DNA from: an uncultured Fibrobacter sp.
GTDB taxonomy: Bacteria; Fibrobacterota; Fibrobacteria; Fibrobacterales; Fibrobacteraceae
Reading direction: 5' to 3'
Length of the DNA stretch: 13,445 nt
Assembly (NCBI GenBank): GCA_934691725.1
Contig: CAKUTF010000057.1
Location: forward strand, 1-13,445
Positions 6,185 through 13,355 of this stretch are shown piece after piece. The stretch's first letter is position 1; every line of letters begins with the position of its first letter. The notes beneath the pieces are model-generated. The model searched no databases and was not told the origin of the DNA. It was given only the letters and a program-made list of their open reading frames with translations. The position numbers were made by a program, and so were the translations under genes.

Positions 6185-6217
6185 TACTGCATAAAAAAGG
6201 ATGGTTTTTGTGCAGTA
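6185..6217. repeat. 13-bp stem-loop with 7-base loop
   Basis: TACTGCATAAAAA (6185-6197) faces TTTTTGTGCAGTA (6205-6217) around the loop AGGATGG. All positions pair if the single T-G position is counted as a U-G wobble in RNA, and two further wobbles extend the base. It lies about 145 bases upstream of the antitoxin start. The A-run/T-run next to the loop is not the layout of a terminator. Confidence 0.6.
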
Positions 6218-6293
6218 TGAAATATTAATTGAGCATCAAACATTACTGATTAGAAATTTTGCCGATTTCAAAATGGAGAAGAAAACAACCCCT

Positions 6294-6315
6294 CACTTCA
6301 ACTTAGAATGAAGTG
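6294..6315. promoter_or_regulatory. Candidate operator of the toxin-antitoxin operon (CACTTCA-N8-TGAAGTG)
   Basis: CACTTCA (6294-6300) and TGAAGTG (6309-6315) are perfect inverted 7-mers with an 8-base spacer, giving a 15-bp centre-to-centre spacing suited to a dimeric binder. It sits 47 bases upstream of the antitoxin ATG, where VapB-type antitoxins usually bind to autorepress. Binding is inferred. Confidence 0.45.
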
Positions 6316-6362
6316 GCAAATTAGGAGCAAACAATGTATATTCACACAAGAGAGGTCCAAAT

Positions 6363-6572
6363 ATGTCGGAAACAGCCTTTGCAGAACTCGAATCACAAGT
6401 GGAGGAACTGCCCTATACCCAACTGGAAAAACTCCAGTGGAAAATAGGTATTCTCCTTAGGGAAAAAAAGTCTCAGAAAGCACGCGACATTTCCGGTTTG
6501 AAAAAGTATCTCGGCAACACCGACCTCGACATCGATCTCGACGCCGTGCGAGGTAGAAATGACCCTCGTTGA
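6363..6572 (+). CDS. vapB: VapB-like antitoxin, 69 aa
   Basis: The ATG at 6363 follows AGAGAGG by 7 bases. The protein is acidic and mostly helical: ELESQVEELPYTQLEKLQWK (residues 8-27) is the usual 'V--LPY-QLE-L---I--LL' start of small antitoxins paired with PIN toxins, and the tail LDIDLDAVRGRNDPR would be the flexible toxin-neutralising segment. There is no obvious ribbon-helix-helix or AbrB motif, so DNA binding by this protein is not evident from sequence. Its last 14 bases overlap the toxin gene, which has its own GAGGT ribosome site 4 bases before its ATG, the arrangement that lets antitoxin be made in excess. Antitoxin assignment rests on context plus the helical pattern. Confidence 0.8.
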   Translation: MSETAFAELESQVEELPYTQLEKLQWKIGILLREKKSQKARDISGLKKYLGNTDLDIDLDAVRGRNDPR

Positions 6573-6936
6573 TACTTCCGTATGGATTGACGGTTTTCGC
6601 GGAGGCGAAAGCAAGGAAGCTCTCAAAAATCTGATAGACCACGGCAGTATCTGCATCAACGATATCATTCTTGCCGAACTGCTCCCATCCATAAGGAAAC
6701 GAGGCGAAACGGAACTCGAAAACTTGCTAAACCTCCTGCCGAAAATTCCCATGCAGATTGACTGGAACAGCCTTATCTGCATGCAGACGGAAAACTTGAA
6801 GCACGGAATAAACAAGGTCGGTCTGCCTGATTTGATGATTGCCCAAAATGCTTTACAAAACGGAGTGACACTATTCTCATTAGACAGGCATTTTGAACTT
6901 ATTGGGGATATACTTCCCCTGCAACTGTATAAATAA
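6559..6936 (+). CDS. vapC: VapC-like PIN-domain ribonuclease toxin, 125 aa
   Basis: The typical PIN-domain acidic residues are visible at the expected spacing: D5 in MTLVDTSVWID, E40 in NDIILAELL, D91 in VGLPDLMIA and D109 in FSLDRHFELI. Together they would coordinate Mg2+ for single-strand RNA cleavage. Known VapC toxins cut tRNA anticodon loops or 23S rRNA and halt translation until neutralised by VapB; the target of this one cannot be read from sequence. Length is normal for the family and no key residue is lost, so the toxin should be functional. ATG at 6559 is preceded by GAGGT and overlaps the antitoxin by 14 bases. No clear terminator follows; the next gene converges from the right. 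Confidence 0.92.
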   Translation: MTLVDTSVWIDGFRGGESKEALKNLIDHGSICINDIILAELLPSIRKRGETELENLLNLLPKIPMQIDWNSLICMQTENLKHGINKVGLPDLMIAQNALQNGVTLFSLDRHFELIGDILPLQLYK

Positions 6937-7029
6937 TTTTTTATAGGAAATGCCCGACACCGAGAAGCATCAAATTACTGAAACGGTTCCGCGCAACACA
7001 AACAATGAGCATTATTTGGTTGTATGTCA

Positions 7030-8862
7030 TTAAAATAGGACAAACCGAATTCCCAAAAGGACAACCAGCGTATTACTAGAGACCTTTTCTTCCCGCAGCA
7101 TAGGCGTCCCAAAAGATAAGAAACAATCAACCGCTAAATCATTGTCAAGAGAATTTCCGAAACGCAATCCTAGTTCCAGTCCATTCGTATAAACAGGCGT
7201 TGACCACCATAATTGAGCGCTATCTTCAAATTCATAAACAACCTTAGAAGAAACATTTATTAACAAAAATGGTCTTAAATAAAATTTCCATCGTTCTGGT
7301 CCAAAAGCTAGCGCTACCGCCAAATTCAATCGCGCCCCTTCAAGAGAAAGTTCTTTATGATCTTCATAAAAAAATCCGAACGAAGCCGCAGGACCAAAAT
7401 TGACGCGTCGTCCCCAAAACCATTCAAGTCCCAATTCACCTCCTGCACTTATGCTTTCTGCCGTTCCTCCTCCAAATGCAGCCAATTCCAACGATAGGTT
7501 ATTCGGGGTTGTTTTTTTTACGCATCGTTCCGATTCAACATCATATTCAAATCCAGAATAACAGGAAAATTCATACGGAGAGGTTTTATATGCATTATCC
7601 GGGATCAAACGACAATTCTGCAATGTATTGTCAGAAAAAATCCAGTTTGCCTCATAACAAACGGCTTTTACACAACCGCCATACTTTTCGATATAGCCCG
7701 AATCGCAACTTTGTTCAAGTAAATCAGGGTCGTCATAAACCCAATGAGCGTTTTCCTTTAAATCGATGCAACGCGCTGCATATTTGTTCCATCTAGCGAA
7801 ACCTCCGCAACGATCAACAGGTTTTATGCAAACCTCGTTAATATTGACATATCCAGAATCACATACCCAAGAATAATCTGAAACCTTATGCGCATTAACC
7901 GGAATATTTTCGCAATGAACGCCATCACCAGAAACAATTTCCGTTTCTAATGTGCAGCTAGCCTCCTTTACACAACCATGTCCATATTGACTATTATATT
8001 GACTATTGACATATCCAAAATCACATACCCAAGAATAATCTGAAACCTTATGCGCATTAGCCGGAATATTTTCACAATGAACGCCATCATCAGAAACAAT
8101 CTCCGTTTCTGAAGTACACTCAGCCTGCTTTGCACAACCATCTTGCCATACAACATAGCCAGAATCACAATCATAAACATACTCTAGAGTATCTATCCAA
8201 TGGGAATTTTTGGGCAATTCAACACACGAATTATCTTCTTCTCGATACAAATCGCCTTTTTTACAACGTTTCTTCTTTTCCAACAAAAAAAGGTTGTTTG
8301 AATAGGAAAAGTCATCGATTCTTTGCCGTACGAAAAATCCTTCCGGTATTTGATCAGAACAAAACAATTTTTTACGAGAATTAAAAAAATCATTCTGAAA
8401 GGCAAACAGATACTTATCCCCCTCACAAACAATGTCTGTTTGAAAATCTTCAATAGGAACATCTATTTTAATTTTGGAAATTTGATTTTTAAGATCGTAA
8501 TCAACAAAATCTACATTCTTATAAAAATAATTGATCTCGTATTTTTTTTCGCTAGAACCTAACCACATATCATCGGAATTAAACGCCATCAATCCAAAAG
8601 TCAAATTATTCCCCCCACTTCCCTCAACGGATAGCAATCCATGTTCCGGGTTGTATTTAACTTTAATATGTTGCCGCACAAACCGACCATTTTTAATGGA
8701 ATATCCTAATTTATCAAGATCTGCAGAATAAAGTTCAGCAGTGATTACACCAGATGTCCTTTTTACTTTCGGAGCATATGGTTCATAATGAATCTGGGAA
8801 AAGCCAAACGAGACAGACAACAATAACAAAAAGACATTTTTTTTCATTTTCAGCAATTTCAA
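7030..8862 (-). CDS. Secreted cysteine-rich repeat protein with C-terminal outer-membrane barrel-like domain, 610 aa
   Basis: TTG at 8862 is the likely start (AGGAG 9 bases upstream); ATG at 8847 is too far from it. Residues 1-23 are a signal peptide (basic start, then VFLLLLSVSFGFSQ). Residues 24-195 are beta-rich and unrecognised. Residues 200-448 hold five modules of four cysteines each, of the form C-x(8-15)-C-x-(N/L)-(I/L)-P/K-x-NAH-x(6-12)-C-(D/Y)-SGY-x(5-14)-C-(V/I/A)-K: C200-C243, C249-C297, C303-C345, C352-C397 and C402-C447, presumably disulphide-bonded. Residues about 455-610 are alternating beta strands ending in Phe (LVVLLGIRFVLF), like a small outer-membrane barrel. I infer a barrel-anchored envelope protein whose Cys modules face the periplasm or surface. 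I do not recognise a named family and no enzymatic motif is visible. Base composition is A+T-rich relative to htpG. Confidence 0.75.
   Translation of the reverse strand: MKLLKMKKNVFLLLLSVSFGFSQIHYEPYAPKVKRTSGVITAELYSADLDKLGYSIKNGRFVRQHIKVKYNPEHGLLSVEGSGGNNLTFGLMAFNSDDMWLGSSEKKYEINYFYKNVDFVDYDLKNQISKIKIDVPIEDFQTDIVCEGDKYLFAFQNDFFNSRKKLFCSDQIPEGFFVRQRIDDFSYSNNLFLLEKKKRCKKGDLYREEDNSCVELPKNSHWIDTLEYVYDCDSGYVVWQDGCAKQAECTSETEIVSDDGVHCENIPANAHKVSDYSWVCDFGYVNSQYNSQYGHGCVKEASCTLETEIVSGDGVHCENIPVNAHKVSDYSWVCDSGYVNINEVCIKPVDRCGGFARWNKYAARCIDLKENAHWVYDDPDLLEQSCDSGYIEKYGGCVKAVCYEANWIFSDNTLQNCRLIPDNAYKTSPYEFSCYSGFEYDVESERCVKKTTPNNLSLELAAFGGGTAESISAGGELGLEWFWGRRVNFGPAASFGFFYEDHKELSLEGARLNLAVALAFGPERWKFYLRPFLLINVSSKVVYEFEDSAQLWWSTPVYTNGLELGLRFGNSLDNDLAVDCFLSFGTPMLREEKVSSNTLVVLLGIRFVLF
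7842..8141. repeat. Near-identical 138-bp direct repeat inside the Cys-rich gene
   Basis: Bases 7842-7979 and 8004-8141 match with only scattered substitutions and an offset of 162 bases (54 codons). They encode modules 3 and 2, including the shared SDYSWVCD and DGVHCENIP segments. Between the copies, AATAGTCAATAT (read on the minus strand) is itself duplicated in tandem, giving NSQYNSQY in module 2 only. This indicates recent in-frame duplication followed by replication slippage. Confidence 0.85.
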
Positions 8863-8882
8863 AGTTATTTACTCCTGATTTT

Positions 8883-8910
8883 ACAATATAAGAAAAAAAA
8901 ACGTTGTCAA
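8883..8910 (-). promoter_or_regulatory. Candidate sigma-70 promoter for the Cys-rich protein gene
   Basis: On the minus strand a perfect -35 TTGACA (8910-8905) is followed, 16 bases later, by TATTGT (8888-8883). TATATT (8890-8885) is a better hexamer at a short 14-base spacing. A T9 tract fills the spacer. It lies about 20-45 bases upstream of the TTG start, immediately before the AGGAG site (8876-8872). Confidence 0.55.
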
Positions 8911-8917
8911 TAGATTT

Positions 8918-8929
8918 CGAAAATTTTCG
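8918..8929. promoter_or_regulatory. 12-bp perfect palindrome CGAAAATTTTCG in divergent promoter region
   Basis: It lies 7 bases upstream of the -35 of the leftward gene and 15 bases upstream of the sigma-54-type -24 element facing right. It could bind a dimeric regulator acting on either gene. An A+T-rich palindrome of this size can also arise by chance. Confidence 0.3.
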
Positions 8930-8944
8930 GTACCTCCCCGCGTT

Positions 8945-8960
8945 TGGCACGCTTCTTGCT
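8945..8960 (+). promoter_or_regulatory. Candidate sigma-54 (RpoN) promoter upstream of htpG
   Basis: TTGGCACG-CTTC-TTGCT (8944-8960) matches the sigma-54 core consensus YTGGCACG-N4-TTGCW at every fixed position, with the invariant GG (8946-8947) and GC (8958-8959) exactly 12 bases apart. Predicted transcription start is near 8971, giving a leader of about 97 bases before the htpG ATG. No enhancer-binding site can be named, although the palindrome at 8918-8929 is close. The match lies in non-coding DNA. Confidence 0.65.
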
Positions 8961-9031
8961 TTTACCTAGGCGAAACGGGACGAAAAAAGCTGGTTTTCAG
9001 CGGTTCGCGCCACTTTTTGAAACGGGAGACT

Positions 9032-9046
9032 GTTTCAATTTGAAAC
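9032..9046. promoter_or_regulatory. Inverted repeat GTTTCA-ATT-TGAAAC in the htpG leader
   Basis: Perfect 6-bp arms with a 3-base centre, ending 21 bases upstream of the htpG ATG. GAAACGGGA occurs twice just upstream (8972-8980 and 9019-9027), so GAAAC-type half-sites cluster in this leader. It could be a repressor site or a second promoter region; the loop is too small for a stable RNA hairpin. Confidence 0.35.
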
Positions 9047-9067
9047 GTTTTAATATTGGAGATAAAA

Positions 9068-10951
9068 ATGGCAACAGAAAAAAAAGAATTCCAGACCGAA
9101 GTGCAGGATCTTCTCCACTTGATGATCCATTCCCTCTACAGCAACAAGGAAATCTTTCTCCGCGAGCTGATTTCGAACGCCGCGGACGCGCTCGACAAGC
9201 GCCGCTTCCTTTCCCTCTCGAACGCGGCGCTCCTCCCCGAAGGCACCCAGCTGAGAATCGACCTGTCCGTCAATTCCAAGAGCCGGACGCTGACCGTCGA
9301 GGATAACGGCATCGGCATGAACAAGGAAGACCTCGAAAGCTGCCTCGGCACGATCGCCCGTTCGGGAACGAAGCATTTCGTGCAGGACCTGAAGGATTCC
9401 GACAAGTCGAACGTCGATCTGATTGGACAGTTCGGCGTCGGGTTCTATTCCGTCTTCATGGTCGCAAGCAAGGTCGAGGTCCTTTCCCGCAAGGCCGGCG
9501 AGGAATCCGGATACCTGTGGAGCTCGGACGGCAGCGGCTCCTACGAAGTCTCCGACATGCCGAAAGAAAGCGTGGGAACGAAAATCACGCTCTACCTGAA
9601 GGACGGCGAGGATTTCAACGACTTCACGTCCGAATGGAGCATCGAAAGCATCGTCCGCAAGTATTCGGAGTTCGTCTCCTACGGCATCTACCTGCACCAC
9701 GAGCCGACGAAGAACGACAAGGGCGAAACGGAAACCAAGGAACCGACCCGCCTGAACGACAAGCCGGCGCTCTGGCGCCAGAGCGCGAAGGAAATCACGG
9801 AAGAACAATACAAGGACTTCTACCCGACCGTCTCGCACGACGGCGGCGAACCTCTCGCCTGGAAGCATTCCCACGTCGAAGGCTCCCAGGAATTCTGGAC
9901 GCTCGTCTATGTGCCGGCAAAGGCCCCGTTCAACATCTGGCAGAACGACCGCATCACGGGATTAAAGCTCTACGTCAAAAAAGTCTTCATCATGGACGAC
10001 TGCAAGGATTTGCTTCCGCCGTGGCTGCGCTTTGTCCGCGGAGTAGTCGATTCCGAGGACCTGCCGCTGAACGTCTCCCGCGAGATTCTCCAGTCAAACA
10101 AAATCATCACGACGATCCGGAAGAACGTCATCAAGAACGTTCTCGACATGCTTTCCGAAATCAAGGAAAAGGACCGCGAAAAATACGAAGCCTGGTGGCG
10201 CGAACTCGGCATGGTCCTGAAGGAAGGCTTCTACATGAACTGGGAACATCTCGACGAGCTGAAGAAGCTTACTCTCTTCAAGTCGAGCAAGTCCGGCGAC
10301 AAGTTCACGAGCCTCGAAGAATATGTCAAGAACATGCCGAAGGAACAGAAGGAAATCTACTTCCTCATCGGCGAGAACAAGGACGCGGTGGCGACAAGCC
10401 CGATCCTCGAAGCCTACAGGAACAGGAATTTTGAGGTGCTCCTCCTTTCCGACCCGATCGACGAATTCATGATGAACTCCCTTACGGAATTCGACGGGAA
10501 GAAGTTCCACGACATAAGCCGCGGCGACGTCGATTTCGAAAAGACCGAAGAGGAAAAGAAGTCGGAAGAAGCTTCCAAGGCCGAATACAAGGACCTCTGC
10601 GCCGAACTCCAGAAGGACCTGGACGCGAACATCAAGGAAGTCCGCGTATCGAGCCGCCTGAAGGACAGCCCGTGCTGCCTCGTCACCGACGAATCCGCGA
10701 TGAGCCACCACATGGAACGCATGATGGCGGCGATGGGTCAGGGCGTCACCAAGTCCAAGCGCATCCTCGAAATCAATCCCGCGCATCCGATTTGCAAGAT
10801 GCTGAAGGAAAAGGCTTCGAAGAAGGAATCGCTCGAAGACTGGCCCAAGGCTCTCTACGGGCAAGCGCTCCTCGCCGAAGGTTCCCCGCTCGAAAACCCG
10901 GCGGCATACGTCCAGGCGATAAACAAGCTGCTTTCCGCGCAAATCCATTAA
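9068..10951 (+). CDS. htpG: Molecular chaperone HtpG (bacterial Hsp90), 627 aa
   Basis: The ATG at 9068 is preceded by GGAG and 6 bases; the in-frame TTG at 9056 is part of that leader. Full-length Hsp90. N-terminal GHKL ATPase: LRELISNAADALDKRR (residues 31-46; Glu33 catalytic, Asn37 binding Mg-ATP), VEDNGIGM (77-84) and the lid glycine motif GQFGVGFYS (120-128). The middle domain contains DLPLNVSREILQ with the conserved Arg that contacts the ATP gamma-phosphate. The C-terminal dimerisation domain ends AINKLLSAQIH without the eukaryotic MEEVD tail, as expected. It assists folding and stabilisation of client proteins in the cytoplasm, usually under heat or envelope stress. It is strongly G+C-biased like recQ and unlike the left island, so it belongs to the core genome. 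Candidate sigma-54 promoter at 8945-8960 and terminator at 10970-11008. Confidence 0.98.
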   Translation: MATEKKEFQTEVQDLLHLMIHSLYSNKEIFLRELISNAADALDKRRFLSLSNAALLPEGTQLRIDLSVNSKSRTLTVEDNGIGMNKEDLESCLGTIARSGTKHFVQDLKDSDKSNVDLIGQFGVGFYSVFMVASKVEVLSRKAGEESGYLWSSDGSGSYEVSDMPKESVGTKITLYLKDGEDFNDFTSEWSIESIVRKYSEFVSYGIYLHHEPTKNDKGETETKEPTRLNDKPALWRQSAKEITEEQYKDFYPTVSHDGGEPLAWKHSHVEGSQEFWTLVYVPAKAPFNIWQNDRITGLKLYVKKVFIMDDCKDLLPPWLRFVRGVVDSEDLPLNVSREILQSNKIITTIRKNVIKNVLDMLSEIKEKDREKYEAWWRELGMVLKEGFYMNWEHLDELKKLTLFKSSKSGDKFTSLEEYVKNMPKEQKEIYFLIGENKDAVATSPILEAYRNRNFEVLLLSDPIDEFMMNSLTEFDGKKFHDISRGDVDFEKTEEEKKSEEASKAEYKDLCAELQKDLDANIKEVRVSSRLKDSPCCLVTDESAMSHHMERMMAAMGQGVTKSKRILEINPAHPICKMLKEKASKKESLEDWPKALYGQALLAEGSPLENPAAYVQAINKLLSAQIH

Positions 10952-10969
10952 TCCGACATTTTCCGTCAC

Positions 10970-11008
10970 AAGGCCGTCTTATATTTTAGGGCGGTCTTTT
11001 TCCTTTTT
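10970..11008 (+). terminator. Candidate terminator between htpG and recQ
   Basis: AAGGCCG (10970-10976) pairs with CGGTCTT (10992-10998) with one G-U wobble, around a 15-base A+T-rich loop, followed by TTT-CC-TTTTT. It begins 19 bases after the htpG stop and ends 4 bases before the recQ ATG, so the recQ message must start inside it (a TATATTTT lies in the loop) or arise by read-through. Confidence 0.45.
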
Positions 11009-11012
11009 GATT

Positions 11013-12818
11013 ATGCCCACACCCGACGAACTTTTCGATTCCGCGCAAAAGCTGCTGAAAGAATTTTTTGGATTTAAATCCTTCCGCCCGGCGCAGGAAG
11101 CCGTCCTCCGGAACCTTTTCCTCGGAAAGGATACGCTCGCGCTTCTCCCGACTGGCGGCGGAAAATCCATCTGCTACCAGATTCCCGCGCTGCTCTTTCC
11201 GGGAACGTGCATCGTCGTCTCCCCGCTGCTCGCGCTGATGAAGGACCAGGTCGATGCGCTTTCCGAATGCGGCATCCGGGCGGCGGCGCTCAACAGCCAC
11301 ACGTCCAGGGAGGAATCCGCAGAAATCCGGAAGCTTGCCCTGCGCGGAGAACTGAAGCTTCTCTACCTTTCGCCGGAACGCATCCGGTTCGAACTCGACT
11401 TTCTGCTTTCCAAAATCAGGATTTCCCTGTTCGCGGTCGATGAAGCGCATTGCATTTCACAGTGGGGGCACGACTTTAGGCCCGAATACGCCGAGCTTCA
11501 CGCGCTCCGGGAACGCTTTCCCGCGGTTCCGCTAATCGCCCTGACCGCCACCGCCGACGCCGTCACGCGCGAAGACATCTTGCGCCAGCTCGGAATTCCC
11601 CGGGAAAACATCGTGCTTTCGAGCTTTGACCGACCGAACTTGAGCCTTTCGGTAAAACTCAACTACCGCAAACGGGAAAAGCTTTTCGAAATCGAGCGTT
11701 TCATCCAAAAGCGCAAAAGGGAAAGCGGAATCATCTACTGCCTTTCGCGCAAAGGTACGGAATCGCTCGCCAGGGAACTTAATTTGTGCGGAATCCACGC
11801 CGAAGCCTACCACGCGGGCCTCGAAGCCGAGGAGCGCATCCGCATCCAGGAAGACTTCCTGAACGACAAGGTCAAGGTCATCTGCGCCACGACCGCTTTC
11901 GGCATGGGAATCGACAAGTCGAACATCCGATTCGTCATCCATTACAACACGCCCAAGAACATGGAAGGCTACTACCAGGAAATCGGGCGCGCCGGAAGGG
12001 ACGGGATGCCCTCGGACACGCTCTTTTTCTATTCCGATTCCGACATGGTGCAGCTTGCGAAATTCGCCGAGGAAAGCGGAGAAAAGGAACTGCAGCTCGA
12101 AAAGCTCCGCCGCATCGAACACTACGCGACAAGCCCGATTTGCCGCAGACGCATCCTTCTCAGCTACTTCGGCGAGACTTTCGACCATGACTGCGGCAAC
12201 TGCGACATCTGCAAGAATCCCCCGCAACGCTTCGACGGTTCGATTCTAGCCCAGAAAGCCCTTTCCGCCATCGTCCGCACGCGCGAATCGGAAAATTCCC
12301 AGATGATTATCGACATTCTCCGGGGAAACCGTTCTTCCGCGCTTCTCGAAAAGCATTATGACGAACTCAAGACATACGGGGTCGGCAAATCGACACCGCC
12401 GGCAAAATGGAAAGCCTACCTGATGCAGCTCATCCACCTAGGCGCTATTTCAAAGAGCTACGCGCCGGGCGAACATCTTTCGGTAACGCCCTACGGCTGG
12501 AGCGTTCTCCGCGGCGAAAAGAAACTCGAACTTGCGCTCGTCAAGGAACGCGACGATTCCCCCGCAAAGTCCCGGTTCAAGCTTTCCGATTTCGGCGCAA
12601 AGGACGAGCTGTTCGAAACGCTGCGGGAACTCCGCAAGGAAATCGCCCAAAAGGAAAACGTCCCGGCCTACCTCATCTTCAGCGACAAGGTGCTTTCGGA
12701 AATCGCCGAACAGAAACCGACAAGCCTCGAAGAGTTCGCGGAAATTCCGGGCGTCGGAAATTTCAAGCTGAAAAAATACGGGGAAATCTTTGTCCGGGAA
12801 ATCTGCCGTTCGATGTGA
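11013..12818 (+). CDS. recQ: ATP-dependent DNA helicase RecQ, 601 aa
   Basis: Superfamily 2 3'-5' helicase for recombination and fork repair. Seen: motif 0 FGFKSFRPAQ (residues 19-28), Walker A LPTGGGKSICYQIPAL (45-60), motif Ia VVSPLLALMKDQ (68-79), DEAH with the RecQ aromatic-rich loop VDEAHCISQWGHDFRP (142-157), TATA motif III (178-181), motif IV IYCLSRKGTE (241-250), motif V TTAFGMGIDK (293-302) and motif VI QEIGRAGRDG (322-331). Zinc ligands are C377, C394, C397 and C400. A winged helix follows (about 410-510), then a C-terminal HRDC domain (about 525-601) with PTSLEEFAEIPGVG. The set is complete and of normal length. ATG 11013 is preferred over TTG 11007; neither has a proper Shine-Dalgarno site. 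Core-type G+C-rich composition. Confidence 0.97.
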   Translation: MPTPDELFDSAQKLLKEFFGFKSFRPAQEAVLRNLFLGKDTLALLPTGGGKSICYQIPALLFPGTCIVVSPLLALMKDQVDALSECGIRAAALNSHTSREESAEIRKLALRGELKLLYLSPERIRFELDFLLSKIRISLFAVDEAHCISQWGHDFRPEYAELHALRERFPAVPLIALTATADAVTREDILRQLGIPRENIVLSSFDRPNLSLSVKLNYRKREKLFEIERFIQKRKRESGIIYCLSRKGTESLARELNLCGIHAEAYHAGLEAEERIRIQEDFLNDKVKVICATTAFGMGIDKSNIRFVIHYNTPKNMEGYYQEIGRAGRDGMPSDTLFFYSDSDMVQLAKFAEESGEKELQLEKLRRIEHYATSPICRRRILLSYFGETFDHDCGNCDICKNPPQRFDGSILAQKALSAIVRTRESENSQMIIDILRGNRSSALLEKHYDELKTYGVGKSTPPAKWKAYLMQLIHLGAISKSYAPGEHLSVTPYGWSVLRGEKKLELALVKERDDSPAKSRFKLSDFGAKDELFETLRELRKEIAQKENVPAYLIFSDKVLSEIAEQKPTSLEEFAEIPGVGNFKLKKYGEIFVREICRSM

Positions 12819-12920
12819 CTGGCATTGTGAGAGTAGAGGAATCAGGAGGCAGGAATCAGTGGTCAGTTAGAAATGAGCAATTAGGAATTAGCAATGAGAA
12901 ATGTAGTCAGGGAACAGGGG

Positions 12921-13036
12921 TTCAGAACTTAGAGCCTAGTGCTGAGCGCTTAGATTTGCATACATCTATGTTCTTGTATCTTAAAAGTTTGACGTCTGCG
13001 GTTCTAAGCTCTAAGCTCTCTCAACTAAGTTCTGAA
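12921..13036. repeat. Long-range 12-bp inverted repeat TTCAGAACTTAG / CTAAGTTCTGAA
   Basis: Perfect 12-bp arms at 12921-12932 and 13025-13036 enclose 92 bases. Inside, CGCTTAGA (12949-12956) partly matches the TCTAAGCT words near 13003, so a longer cruciform or RNA stem with bulges is possible. Confidence 0.6.
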
Positions 13037-13329
13037 TATCTCGACAAGCTCGCTAACAGTCATTATCGGACTTGATCCGATAATCTAGATTCCCCGGTCA
13101 AGCCAGGGAATGACAGATGAGAGGCGGGCTGGAATGACATCGTAGCGAACCGGGGAATGACAGTGCGCAGAAACGTTTCGTTTCGAAATCCCACGTCCCG
13201 TGTCCCGCTTTCCAAAAGCTTAAACATCCGCGGATTAATCCCTATTCCCTCATCCCTAGTCCCTAAGCTTAAACGTCCACTATTCTAAGCTCTAAGTTCT
13301 ATTAACTAAGCTCTGACTAGCTCGCTAAC
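13002..13329. repeat. Two direct copies of a CTAAG-rich element
   Basis: Bases 13002-13057 and 13283-13329 are direct copies, both starting TTCTAAGCTCTAAG and ending CTCGCTAAC, offset by 281 bases at the start and differing by a 9-base insertion near the 3' end of the first plus a few substitutions. Confidence 0.65.
13063..13110. repeat. Double hairpin: TTATCGGA stem plus TTCCCCGG stem
   Basis: TTATCGGA (13063-13070) pairs perfectly with TCCGATAA (13076-13083) around CTTGA. Six bases later TTCCCCGG (13090-13097) pairs with CCAGGGAA (13103-13110) around TCAAG with one mismatch. The pair of equal-sized stems with 5-base loops, followed by TGACAG, looks like one unit of a dispersed palindromic repeat. 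Confidence 0.7.
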
Positions 13330-13355
13330 CTGTCAAATCCCATACATTAAAGGGG

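Larger units (their letters stand above)
6020..6362. other. 343-base intergenic region with three inverted repeats
   Basis: No credible coding frame. Left to right it holds a GC-rich hairpin (6064-6079), an imperfect palindrome ATCGACTATAGACGAT (6085-6100), a 13-bp stem-loop (6185-6217) and an inverted repeat just upstream of the toxin-antitoxin pair (6294-6315). The middle stretch is A+T-rich. No sigma-70 promoter stands out with good spacing. Confidence 0.6.

Noticed and set aside
9056..10969. Long open frames antisense to and out of frame with htpG (274, 291 and 305 codons)
   Set aside because: They arise from the strong third-position G+C bias of htpG; their products are low-complexity and Arg-rich or match no family, and htpG itself is unmistakable.
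11532..12227. 231-codon open frame on the minus strand inside recQ
   Set aside because: Shadow of the G+C-biased recQ frame; no ribosome site, and the sense strand shows every helicase motif.
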